This document shows, one piece after another, positions 8,872-15,782 of a stretch of 64,000 bases of DNA. How positions within the stretch are numbered: the first letter of the stretch is position 1; each line of letters begins with the position of its first letter. Origin of the DNA: Oscillospiraceae bacterium (GTDB lineage: Bacteria; Bacillota; Clostridia; Oscillospirales; Ruminococcaceae); assembly GCA_017427265.1 (NCBI GenBank), contig JAFRTG010000003.1, positions 20,808 through 84,807 of the forward strand, read 5' to 3'. The notes under the pieces are model-generated. The model worked only from the letters and a program-made list of their open reading frames with translations. It searched no databases and was not told where the DNA came from. Made by a program: the position numbers and the translations under genes.

Positions 8872-9543
8872 TTATCCCATATAATCGCCGTTATAGCTTA
8901 CCAGCACGGCACTGTGAACGCCCGGCATTTCGGAAAGCTCATTTACAAAATCAGTGTTGTCGTCTTTCAGGCGGACTTCAAGGTTCAGCTCAACGCTGCC
9001 CTTCTGTGCAGTCTTGCTTTTCACAACGCAGCGCTCTGTTTTACCGTCAAGGAAGGACTTGGCCTTCGTTTCGCTCTCGTGACCGTCACAGCGGATTACC
9101 ACGATATAAGGGTTCTTGTGGGATTTTCTGTTGACGAACACGAGCAGGATCACGCCGATGATGACGCTGCCGATGACTGCAAGCGGAATCATTCCGGCCG
9201 CGAGCACGATGCCGACAGCGATCGACCAGAACAGAAACGCAATGTCAAGCGGTTCTTTGATTGCTGTTCTGAAACGGACAATGGACAGTGCGCCGACCAT
9301 ACCGAGCGACAGGACAACATTGCTCGTTACGGCGAGAATAACAACGGTCGTTATCATCGTGAGTGCAACAAGCGTTGTGCCGAAGCTCGACGAATACATA
9401 ACGCCCGAATAGGTCTTTTTGTAGACAAGAAAAATAAAAACGCCGAGGCCGAATGCAAGCACAAGTGCGACTGCCATATCAAGAATGCTTACATTCGTAA
9501 TGTTCTCCAGAAAGTTGGATTTGAAAATATCATTGAAACTCAT
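8872..9543 (-). CDS. DUF4956 domain-containing membrane protein
   Basis: A 223-residue protein with four predicted membrane helices in the first 130 residues and the conserved GMVGALSIVRFRTAIKEPLD core typical of DUF4956. A soluble C-terminal domain of about 90 residues follows. DUF4956 genes are commonly next to VTC-domain and CotH genes, as here. The biochemical function is not established. It lies 12 bases before the CotH gene and about 45 bases after the VTC gene. Confidence 0.88.
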   Translation of the reverse strand: MSFNDIFKSNFLENITNVSILDMAVALVLAFGLGVFIFLVYKKTYSGVMYSSSFGTTLVALTMITTVVILAVTSNVVLSLGMVGALSIVRFRTAIKEPLDIAFLFWSIAVGIVLAAGMIPLAVIGSVIIGVILLVFVNRKSHKNPYIVVIRCDGHESETKAKSFLDGKTERCVVKSKTAQKGSVELNLEVRLKDDNTDFVNELSEMPGVHSAVLVSYNGDYMG

Positions 9544-9589
9544 AATTATCTGCTCCTGTTATTGATTTCGTTCAAACTCTGAATTGGTT

Positions 9590-10258
9590 TCAGCCGTACA
9601 TTCTGCATGCGGCATATTTGGAAAAAGCGCCCTCGCGTCTGTCTGCAAGGGAAACAGCGTCTCTGATGATGTCGGGAAGAAAAGCGTCCCACTTCACTTC
9701 CAGAATGATAGAATCCGAAACGGGAACGGTGACACAGTCCCCGTTCAGAAAATCGGTACACCGCATTCCGCTTCGGATATTGTAGTCAAGCGTGACACGG
9801 ACATTCCCCGCGGGAAACACAAACGGTTCTCTGGTGTAATCCACAATCGTTTTGGGACGGATGCCCTGCACTGTCATTTTGGAGTAGAGCTCCCGGATCA
9901 GCGGATATTCCGAATCCAGCATAAACGCAAGATCGCCGTCAACGATGGCCTGCGCCTGCTGTGCTGTCAGCGGTGCACTCTGCTTGTTTCCAAGGTTGTC
10001 AAACTTGCTTTTCTTTTCCAGATGAATGACCGATGTATCCCCGTTATAATAACGGATACGGAATTTCTCACGGCGGTTCAAGCCATCTGTTTTCTCACGG
10101 AGCACCTTATCAGATAGATCGTCAAAATACAGGCTTCGTATCAGATATTTGCCGTTTATGGCGTGCGGATCGGGGTAAGCCGCCGCTGTGAGCCGGTGCC
10201 GGATTGTTATCATATCGGAGTAATTGATCTCATGCTTGACTTCATGTCTAAGCTCCAT
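9590..10258 (-). CDS. VTC domain protein (polyphosphate polymerase family)
   Basis: A 222-residue VTC-type tunnel domain. Alternating basic and acidic strands include HEVKHEI, SLYFDD, KFRIRYYNGD, LEKKSKF, VTLDYNIRSG and ILEVKWD. Eukaryotic VTC4 makes polyphosphate at such a domain; in bacteria the activity is assumed by family. The start is ATG 10258, eight residues into the longest frame, because GAGGTGAG lies just upstream. It is the first gene of the operon leading to DUF4956 and CotH. The 5' leader contains a 7-bp hairpin at 10291-10317 and a TATAAT on the minus strand at 10346-10341. Confidence 0.85.
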   Translation of the reverse strand: MELRHEVKHEINYSDMITIRHRLTAAAYPDPHAINGKYLIRSLYFDDLSDKVLREKTDGLNRREKFRIRYYNGDTSVIHLEKKSKFDNLGNKQSAPLTAQQAQAIVDGDLAFMLDSEYPLIRELYSKMTVQGIRPKTIVDYTREPFVFPAGNVRVTLDYNIRSGMRCTDFLNGDCVTVPVSDSIILEVKWDAFLPDIIRDAVSLADRREGAFSKYAACRMYG

Positions 10259-10442
10259 ATTCTCACCTCTTTCATTTAACAAGGATGCCGCAGTCAGACA
10301 CGCGATTATGCTGACTGTGCGCGGTACGATCTATGCTCTGATTATACGCGCGCTCGCTGAATTGTTGCTGAAAATGAGCGTGAAAAAAATGGGATGTTCG
10401 TGAAAGGTATGTGAAAAAACAAAAAATGCTTTGATTTTCAGC

Positions 10443-10471
10443 TTGCATTCAGCGTGATATTGTATTATAAT
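10443..10471 (+). promoter_or_regulatory. Promoter of the two-component system
   Basis: TTGCAT (10443-10448), a 17-base spacer and TATAAT (10466-10471), 38 bases before the proposed TTG start. Confidence 0.6.
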
Positions 10472-10508
10472 AGATACATATATGAGATGAGAGATGGGGG
10501 GAATTGCT

Positions 10509-11186
10509 TTGAAGATTCTTATCATAGAGGACGAACGCACACTGGCGGATTCGCTGAAAGTCATGCTGAATTCAAAAGGCTTTGAAACCGATACGGTCTA
10601 TGACGGCGAAAGCGGAGAGCAGTATGCTCTGCTCGATGTTTACGACCTTATCATACTTGATATTATGCTTCCGGGAAAGAACGGGTATCAGGTTGCAAAA
10701 AGTCTTCGCAAAAATCACATCTCCGCCCCGATCCTTATGCTGACGGCAAGAGCAGATATTGAGGACAAAGTTCAGGGGCTGAATGCAGGCGCGGACTACT
10801 ATCTCACGAAGCCCTTTGATTCCCGTGAACTGCTCGCCTGCATCAATGCACTCCTGCGCCGTCAGGGTACGCAGGTCAATGAGCTGGTATTCGGAAACAC
10901 ACATCTTGATCTGGAATCGGCGGCGCTCGTATGCGGTGAGAGCAGCGTCAGTCTTTCGGCAAGAGAGTTTGAAGTCATGCGTTTGCTTATGACATCGGGA
11001 AAAAATCATTTATCCAAAGAAACGCTGCTGACCAAGGTATGGGGCTATGATTCCAATGCCGTCGAAAATCATGTGGAGGTCTATGTCGGATTTCTGAGAA
11101 AAAAGCTGACAAGCATCGGCTCGGATATCCGTATCGAAGCAGTGCGGCGGCTTGGCTATCATCTGGAGTGTGACGGGCAATGCTGA
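10509..11186 (+). CDS. OmpR/PhoB-type DNA-binding response regulator
   Basis: A receiver domain (residues 1-115) has acidic pocket ED, phospho-acceptor in DLIILDIMLPG, a TAR switch and the K of YLTKPFD. A winged-helix domain follows (SLSAREFEVMRLLM, VENHVEVYVGFLRKKL, VRRLGYHL). The start is placed at TTG 10509 (MKILIIEDE), seven bases after GGGGGA; an in-frame ATG at 10494 has no ribosome site. It overlaps the histidine kinase gene by seven bases. It is transcribed away from the VTC-DUF4956-CotH operon and is a candidate regulator of it. Confidence 0.92.
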   Translation: MKILIIEDERTLADSLKVMLNSKGFETDTVYDGESGEQYALLDVYDLIILDIMLPGKNGYQVAKSLRKNHISAPILMLTARADIEDKVQGLNAGADYYLTKPFDSRELLACINALLRRQGTQVNELVFGNTHLDLESAALVCGESSVSLSAREFEVMRLLMTSGKNHLSKETLLTKVWGYDSNAVENHVEVYVGFLRKKLTSIGSDIRIEAVRRLGYHLECDGQC

Positions 11187-12400
11187 AAAAACTCAGGATA
11201 AAATTCATCATTGTCATCATGTCGATGCTGACAGTTCTGTTTGCTGTGATTTTCGGCGGGATTCTCCACTTCACAAGGCGTAATCTGGAGCGCGAGAGCT
11301 TACAGATGATGCGGGCAATGGCTTTTCAGCCGATGAATATGACCGCACCGATTGAAATACCCGATGACAGGGATAAAAAAATGCGCCTGCCGTTTTTTAC
11401 GCTGCGGATAGAAAATAACGGCACAATCACTGCCTCCGGCGGAGGATACTATGATCTGACCGACAAAGAGTTACTGCAAAAGCTGACCGAAGCAGTATCA
11501 GAAAAAAAAGAACCGTCAGGCATAATAGCAGAGTACGATCTGCGTTATCTTGTAACCAGACAGCCCGGCAGCAGGACGATTGTTTTTGCCGATATTTCGA
11601 GCGAACGCACCATGCTGAACGGACTGATCCGAAACTGCATCATTGCAGGGCTGATCGGATATGCGGTGTTTTTCATCATCAGCCTTCTGCTTGCAAAATG
11701 GGTGACAAAGCCCGTTGAGAAAACCTGGACCGAGCAGAAGCAGTTTATTGCGGATGCTTCCCATGAACTGAAAACGCCGCTGACCGTTATCATGACCAAT
11801 GCAGAAATGCTGAATGACAACGATTATACCGAAGCTGACAGAAGCGTTTTCACAAAAAATATTCTCTCGATGTCGAAGCGCATGAGAGGACTGGTGGAAA
11901 GTCTGCTGGAGCTTGCAAGAATGGACAACAGAACATCCGTCGCAGAGATGAAAAGCCTTGACCTGAGCAAGCTCGTGTCTGACAGTATGTTACCCTTTGA
12001 GCCGCTGTTTTTTGAAAGAAATATGGAGCTTTCATCGGATATTGAACCGGGGATCACTGCCGAGGGCGATAAGAACAAGCTGCGGCAGGTCATGAGCATC
12101 CTGCTTGACAACGCCCTGAAATATGACGACCCTTCCGATCCTGTCAATATCAGGCTGGTGCGGAAAGGCCTGAACGCCGTACTGTCCGTTTCAGGCAAGG
12201 GAAAACCACTCTCCAAAGCAGAATGCAAAAATATCTTCAAGCGGTTTTACCGTGTCGATCAGGCCAGAACAGACGGCAGCAGCTATGGGCTCGGCTTATC
12301 CATTGCGGAGAGCATTATAAATGAACACGGCGGAAGAATATGGGCAGAGAGTGAGGAAGGCTTCAATACCTTCTTTGTTTCTGTGAATTTGAAAAAGTGA
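11180..12400 (+). CDS. Sensor histidine kinase
   Basis: A 406-residue kinase with two membrane helices (about residues 10-30 and 150-172) flanking a small extracytoplasmic sensor of about 120 residues. No clear HAMP domain is seen. The H-box is ASHELKTPLTV and the N-box MSILLDNALKYDD. Nucleotide-binding glycines are in GKGKPL and SYGLGLSI. It is coupled to the response regulator by a seven-base overlap. The signal is unknown; neighbouring secreted and envelope genes suggest an envelope cue. Confidence 0.92.
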   Translation: MLKKLRIKFIIVIMSMLTVLFAVIFGGILHFTRRNLERESLQMMRAMAFQPMNMTAPIEIPDDRDKKMRLPFFTLRIENNGTITASGGGYYDLTDKELLQKLTEAVSEKKEPSGIIAEYDLRYLVTRQPGSRTIVFADISSERTMLNGLIRNCIIAGLIGYAVFFIISLLLAKWVTKPVEKTWTEQKQFIADASHELKTPLTVIMTNAEMLNDNDYTEADRSVFTKNILSMSKRMRGLVESLLELARMDNRTSVAEMKSLDLSKLVSDSMLPFEPLFFERNMELSSDIEPGITAEGDKNKLRQVMSILLDNALKYDDPSDPVNIRLVRKGLNAVLSVSGKGKPLSKAECKNIFKRFYRVDQARTDGSSYGLGLSIAESIINEHGGRIWAESEEGFNTFFVSVNLKK

Positions 12401-12483
12401 GCGCTGTCTGATCGTGGCTCCATAAAGCCAGTACGGTCAGTTTGTCTCCGGACGCGCAAAGCGATCCGCCGCAACGGTGCAAG

Positions 12484-12525
12484 ATCTGAAAACACATTTT
12501 TATTTTCAGATTTTATATTTTTTAC
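12484..12525 (+). terminator. Terminator or attenuator between kinase gene and repeat-protein gene
   Basis: A nine-base-pair stem (12484-12492 with 12503-12511) is followed by a T-rich tract. It lies just upstream of the ribosome site of the wall-binding protein, so partial read-through is possible. Confidence 0.6.
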
Positions 12526-12539
12526 AAAGGAGATTTGCC

Positions 12540-13289
12540 ATGAAAAAGCTCAAAACACTTGCCGCAATCCTGTCATTCACTGCTGCAGCTTCCGGCGCTG
12601 CCGGAATCATTCCCCATGCCGCAGCAAATCAGCAGCTTATCACTGTGTATGCCTACAGCGAAAATGCTGCCGGGAACTGGATCAAAGACACGAAAACAGG
12701 CAAATGGTGGTACAAGCACACCGATGGTTCCTATACCAAAAACGACTGGGAAAAAATCAACAATCAGTGGTACCGCTTCGATGCACAAGGCTGGATGCAG
12801 ACAGGCTGGATTCAGGACAACGGAATCTGGTACTATCTGAGCCAGAGCGGTGCCATGCAGACGGGCTGGATTCAGGATAACGGGATCTGGTACTATCTGA
12901 ATGCGAGCGGTGTGATGCAAACGGGCTGGGTACAGGACAAAGGAAGCTGGTACTATCTGAACCAGAGCGGCACGATGCAGACGGGCTGGATTCAGGATGA
13001 CGGAAAACACTACTACCTGAACCCGAACGGTGCCATGCAGACGGGCTGGAAAGAACTAGACGGTACATGGTACTATTTTGGTTCCAGCGGTGCCATGCAG
13101 ACAGGCTGGATTCAGGATAACGGAAAACGCTACTATCTGAACGCGGACGGTGTGATGCAGACAGGCCTGACAGAAATAGATGGTAAACTGTACTATTTTA
13201 ATCCCAAAAGCGAGGAGAATAATCCCAAAGGCGCCATGCAGACAGGCTGGGTTCTAATTGATGGGATATGGCATTATTTCAACGAATAA
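12540..13289 (+). CDS. Secreted cell-wall-binding repeat protein
   Basis: A 249-residue protein made of a signal peptide (MKKLKTLAAILSFTAAASGA, cleavage near residue 35) and then almost only choline/glucan-binding-type repeats. About nine 20-residue units follow the pattern GWIQDNGIWYYLNASGVMQT, with conserved W, YY and G. Such repeats bind teichoic-acid choline or glucans and hold proteins on the surface. No catalytic domain is attached, so it may be a structural or adhesive module. The start is ATG 12540 with AAAGGAG upstream; the longer frame from 12477 would place the signal peptide internally. Confidence 0.88.
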   Translation: MKKLKTLAAILSFTAAASGAAGIIPHAAANQQLITVYAYSENAAGNWIKDTKTGKWWYKHTDGSYTKNDWEKINNQWYRFDAQGWMQTGWIQDNGIWYYLSQSGAMQTGWIQDNGIWYYLNASGVMQTGWVQDKGSWYYLNQSGTMQTGWIQDDGKHYYLNPNGAMQTGWKELDGTWYYFGSSGAMQTGWIQDNGKRYYLNADGVMQTGLTEIDGKLYYFNPKSEENNPKGAMQTGWVLIDGIWHYFNE

Positions 13290-13406
13290 GCCTCATGCCC
13301 TTTTTCGCCTGATACCGGTGATTCCGTACCCTGCAGGTTCAAAAATATCCGTGTGATTTTGCAGGAAAGCGCTTCAAAAAACGAAAAGATTCCGAAAAAA
13401 CAAGAC

Positions 13407-13454
13407 AAGAAAAAGCCGCGTTTACGTAATCTCACGTAAACGCGGCTTTTTCTT
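13407..13454. terminator. Strong bidirectional terminator
   Basis: A 21-base-pair perfect stem (13407-13427 with 13434-13454) with a six-base loop, A-rich on the left and T-rich on the right. It separates the plus-strand repeat-protein gene from the minus-strand tRNA cluster and can serve both. Confidence 0.9.
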
Positions 13455-13458
13455 AGCG

Positions 13459-13533
13459 GGTGGGTAGAGGGATTCGAACCCTCGGTCTTCGGGACCACAA
13501 TCCGACGCTTTAACCAACTAAGCTATACCCACC
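13459..13533 (-). tRNA. tRNA-His (GTG)
   Basis: A cloverleaf folds on the minus strand with GTG in the anticodon loop (context GGATTGTGGTCC). An extra 5' G pairs with C73, the hallmark of tRNA-His. The 3' CCA is not encoded. It is the last gene of a three-tRNA cluster. Confidence 0.95.
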
Positions 13534-13580
13534 ATATGAAATTGTATCAGCAGGAGAAGAAACTCCGTAACTGCCACAGA

Positions 13581-13654
13581 CGCGCCTTAAAGGATTCGAA
13601 CCTTTGACTTACTGCTTAGAAGGCAGTTACTCTATCCAGCTGAGTTAAAGGCGC
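13581..13654 (-). tRNA. tRNA-Arg (TCT)
   Basis: A cloverleaf on the minus strand with acceptor GCGCCTT/AAGGCGC, anticodon TCT between CTGCC and AGCAG, and a normal T-arm with GGTTCGAATCC. CCA is not encoded. Confidence 0.95.
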
Positions 13655-13677
13655 AGATGCCGCCCAAGGTCGGCAGA

Positions 13678-13748
<71 letters not shown>

Positions 13749-13947
13749 ATCAGATAACCAGTGCGGTCAGTTCGGTTTCTTCCCGGCACTGCAAGAGCTA
13801 TTATATCACATTTCGCGTGATTTGTCAAGAGGAAAATCGAATTTTTTTCAGAACAGCTTTTTCATCAACCGGAAGCATCATTTCTCAGCTTGCTTTTTAT
13901 CCTGGAGTATGCTATAATAATCTTACTCAAAAAAGGAGATGAGCAAT

Positions 13948-14526
13948 ATGAAATGGCTGATTGCATCAGATATTCACGGCTCTGCGCTGTACTGCAAACA
14001 GCTTCTGGAGCGATTTGCGGCCGAAAAATCCGACCGTTTGCTTTTACTCGGCGATCTGCTCTATCACGGACCGCGGAACGACCTGCCGGACGGCTATGCG
14101 CCCAAGGAAGTCATCGAACTGCTCAACCCGCTTGCAGACCGCATTCTCTGTGTCCGCGGCAACTGCGAAGCAGAGGTCGATCAGATGGTGCTGGCTTTCC
14201 CGGTGCTCGCGGAATACGCGCTGATGCCGCTCGGCAGCCGCCTGATCTACGTAACGCACGGACATATCTGCAATGCGTCGAATCTGCCGCCGCTGCAGCC
14301 GGGAGATATTCTCCTGCACGGGCATACGCATGTTCCCGTCTGCGAGCAAGCGGGCAGCATCCGCATCCTGAATCCGGGCTCGGTGTCGATTCCGAAGGAA
14401 GGTTCCCCGCGCAGCTATATGACACTGGAAAACGATACATTCACATGGAAAACGCTGGACGGCCGGATCTACGGCACATGGCAGCCGGATACGCCCTGCT
14501 GTGATCTGCGGGCGCATTTCTGCTGA
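13948..14526 (+). CDS. yfcE: YfcE-type metallophosphodiesterase
   Basis: A 192-residue calcineurin-like phosphoesterase, close in length and sequence pattern to E. coli YfcE. Metal-binding motifs are SDIHG (start), LLGDLLYHGPRN, VRGNCEAEVDQ, THGH and HGHTHVPV, followed by LNPGSVSIPKEG. Family members hydrolyse phosphodiester substrates in vitro with Mn2+; the physiological substrate is uncertain. The start is placed at ATG 13948, nine bases after AGGAG, because the in-frame ATG at 13939 touches the ribosome site. Confidence 0.92.
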   Translation: MKWLIASDIHGSALYCKQLLERFAAEKSDRLLLLGDLLYHGPRNDLPDGYAPKEVIELLNPLADRILCVRGNCEAEVDQMVLAFPVLAEYALMPLGSRLIYVTHGHICNASNLPPLQPGDILLHGHTHVPVCEQAGSIRILNPGSVSIPKEGSPRSYMTLENDTFTWKTLDGRIYGTWQPDTPCCDLRAHFC

Positions 14527-14545
14527 ACGAGTTTTATCGTATACA

Positions 14546-14575
14546 AAAGGCTCCCGTTCCGAAAAACGGGAGCCT
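14546..14575. terminator. Terminator between yfcE and the 94-residue gene
   Basis: A 12-base-pair GC-rich stem (14546-14557 with 14564-14575) between converging genes. T-runs are weak on both sides. Confidence 0.7.
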
Positions 14576-14590
14576 TCAATGATATGCAGA

Positions 14591-14875
14591 TTACTTTTCT
14601 TCTTTGTCGTCCTTCTTTTCGATCTTGGCGTCATCGTCCTTCTTGCCGAACAGACCGCCGAGCACATCGGAAATCTTCTCACCGATGCCGCTGAGACCGC
14701 CCTTGGAGATTGCGTCCTTCACCGTCTCGATGATTTTCTTGATCGTATCGTCATCTGCCTGATCGCCGACAATGCCGCGAACCGTACCGGCAGGATCCTT
14801 CATAAATTTTTCCTTCAGGTCGCCGTCCTTGGTCACCTGCGCAATAATTTTTTCGATTTCAGCCTTGATATCCAT
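14591..14875 (-). CDS. Small charged protein of unknown function
   Basis: A 94-residue protein preceded by AGGAGG. The N-terminal half is helical (EIEKIIAQVTKDGDLKEKFM) with a DPAGTVRGI motif. A Gly-containing amphipathic segment follows, then a highly charged Lys/Asp/Glu tail. The LKEKFMKDP pattern recalls the helical leader or carrier domains of Nif11 type, but no core peptide or modification enzyme is nearby. It probably forms a small helical bundle. It is transcribed with, or just after, the DUF1508 gene (38 bases apart). Confidence 0.7.
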   Translation of the reverse strand: MDIKAEIEKIIAQVTKDGDLKEKFMKDPAGTVRGIVGDQADDDTIKKIIETVKDAISKGGLSGIGEKISDVLGGLFGKKDDDAKIEKKDDKEEK

Positions 14876-14913
14876 AGTGTTATAATCCTCCTATACTATA
14901 TTGTGCAGAGCAG

Positions 14914-15285
14914 TTATGCATCCTGCATGATAATTTCGGAATCGGCATTTTTCTTCACGGACTCGATACCGTTCATGCAGCCGCTGATGGCCTTGTAGCC
15001 CTCGCTGACCGCAATGATCTGACCGTTTGTCGCTTTCAGACGGAAGCGGAATTCGCCAGCCTTATCCGTATACACCTCAAACTTCGGGTGCTTTTCCTTT
15101 GCAAATCCTTCGACAGTCTGGTTTTCGACAGCAGCTTCCGGTGCATTTCGCTGAACACTTGCGATGCCTGCGCGGCACGCCTTTTCGGTCGTATAGACTT
15201 CAGAGGTTGCGATGACCTCGCCGTTGCCCGCTTTCAGATCAAATTTGATACCGGTCTTGGTTTTTTTGATCAGATATTTGCCCAT
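14914..15285 (-). CDS. YegP/DUF1508 family protein with two repeats
   Basis: A 123-residue protein built from two tandem DUF1508 units, each with the pattern K/R-F-x-LKAxNGxxIAxSExY, then a helix ending in GIxSVxxNA. YegP-like proteins are small and widely distributed; their function is not established. AGGAGGATCACGG precedes the ATG at 15285. It is probably cotranscribed with the downstream 94-residue gene. Confidence 0.88.
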   Translation of the reverse strand: MGKYLIKKTKTGIKFDLKAGNGEVIATSEVYTTEKACRAGIASVQRNAPEAAVENQTVEGFAKEKHPKFEVYTDKAGEFRFRLKATNGQIIAVSEGYKAISGCMNGIESVKKNADSEIIMQDA

Positions 15286-15511
15286 TTCCGTGATCCTCCT
15301 GTTTTCAAAATCTCCGGCCTCTGTCAGCCGCTGATTTTATTATACCCGAAACTGCACAAAAAGTCAATATTTTTTTGTATTTTTTTATTTCACAGGCCGA
15401 TGAAACTGCGATTTTTTTGCAAATGTGCAAAGAGAGCGGCAAATATATTGCGCGAAATCGTATAAAATACTGTGGAATATGTCCGAAACGAAGAAACTGA
15501 TTGACAAATCC

Positions 15512-15540
15512 TTGACAAACCACAAAGCATGTGGTATAAT
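15512..15540 (+). promoter_or_regulatory. Consensus promoter of the 15547-15758 RNA
   Basis: A perfect TTGACA (15512-15517), 17-base spacer and TATAAT (15535-15540). A second TTGACA lies 11 bases upstream at 15501-15506. It is the best sigma-70 match in this part of the window, yet no normal gene starts behind it. Confidence 0.85.
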
Positions 15541-15546
15541 AATACT

Positions 15547-15758
15547 ATCAATGCCGGAAAGATTCAGCTTGCGATACCGGCAGAAAGGATTGTTTTCCCA
15601 TGTACGATGTTTACACGCTCGTCCTTCGACTTACGGTCTTGGCAGATTGTCAAAGGCCTGCTTCGTTGTGCACGGGCGTTTTCTGATAAGCGTATACGGA
15701 AAACTAAAACCATGTGAGTCAACGGTGTGAGGTCTGAAAGGCTTCACACCGTTTTTTT
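15547..15758 (+). ncRNA. Candidate structured non-coding RNA, family not recognised
   Basis: About 210 bases run from a perfect consensus promoter to a strong intrinsic terminator and contain no convincing gene. Visible pairings are a 5' hairpin (15552-15557 with 15577-15582), a long-range helix (15592-15598 with 15698-15704) enclosing a helix (15616-15622 with 15672-15678), and an inner hairpin (15639-15644 with 15648-15653). The terminator hairpin closes it. A 28-codon ORF starts at ATG 15600 eleven bases after AAAGGA, but it would run through the helices. Size and layout would suit a 6S-like or other housekeeping RNA; none was recognised. Confidence 0.55.
15721..15758 (+). terminator. Intrinsic terminator of the candidate RNA
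   Basis: A ten-base-pair stem (15721-15730 with 15744-15753) followed by seven T. It lies 25 bases before the start of the next gene, separating the two transcription units. Confidence 0.9.
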
Positions 15759-15782
15759 CACTGCGATACTGGAGGTATCACC

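Noticed and set aside
12780-13270. CRISPR-like or tandem DNA repeat
   Set aside because: The regular 60-base period is coding and yields choline-binding-type repeats; there are no spacers.
15600-15686. 28-codon ORF inside the candidate RNA
   Set aside because: It runs through several predicted helices and ends inside the structured core; kept only as an alternative for the RNA gene.
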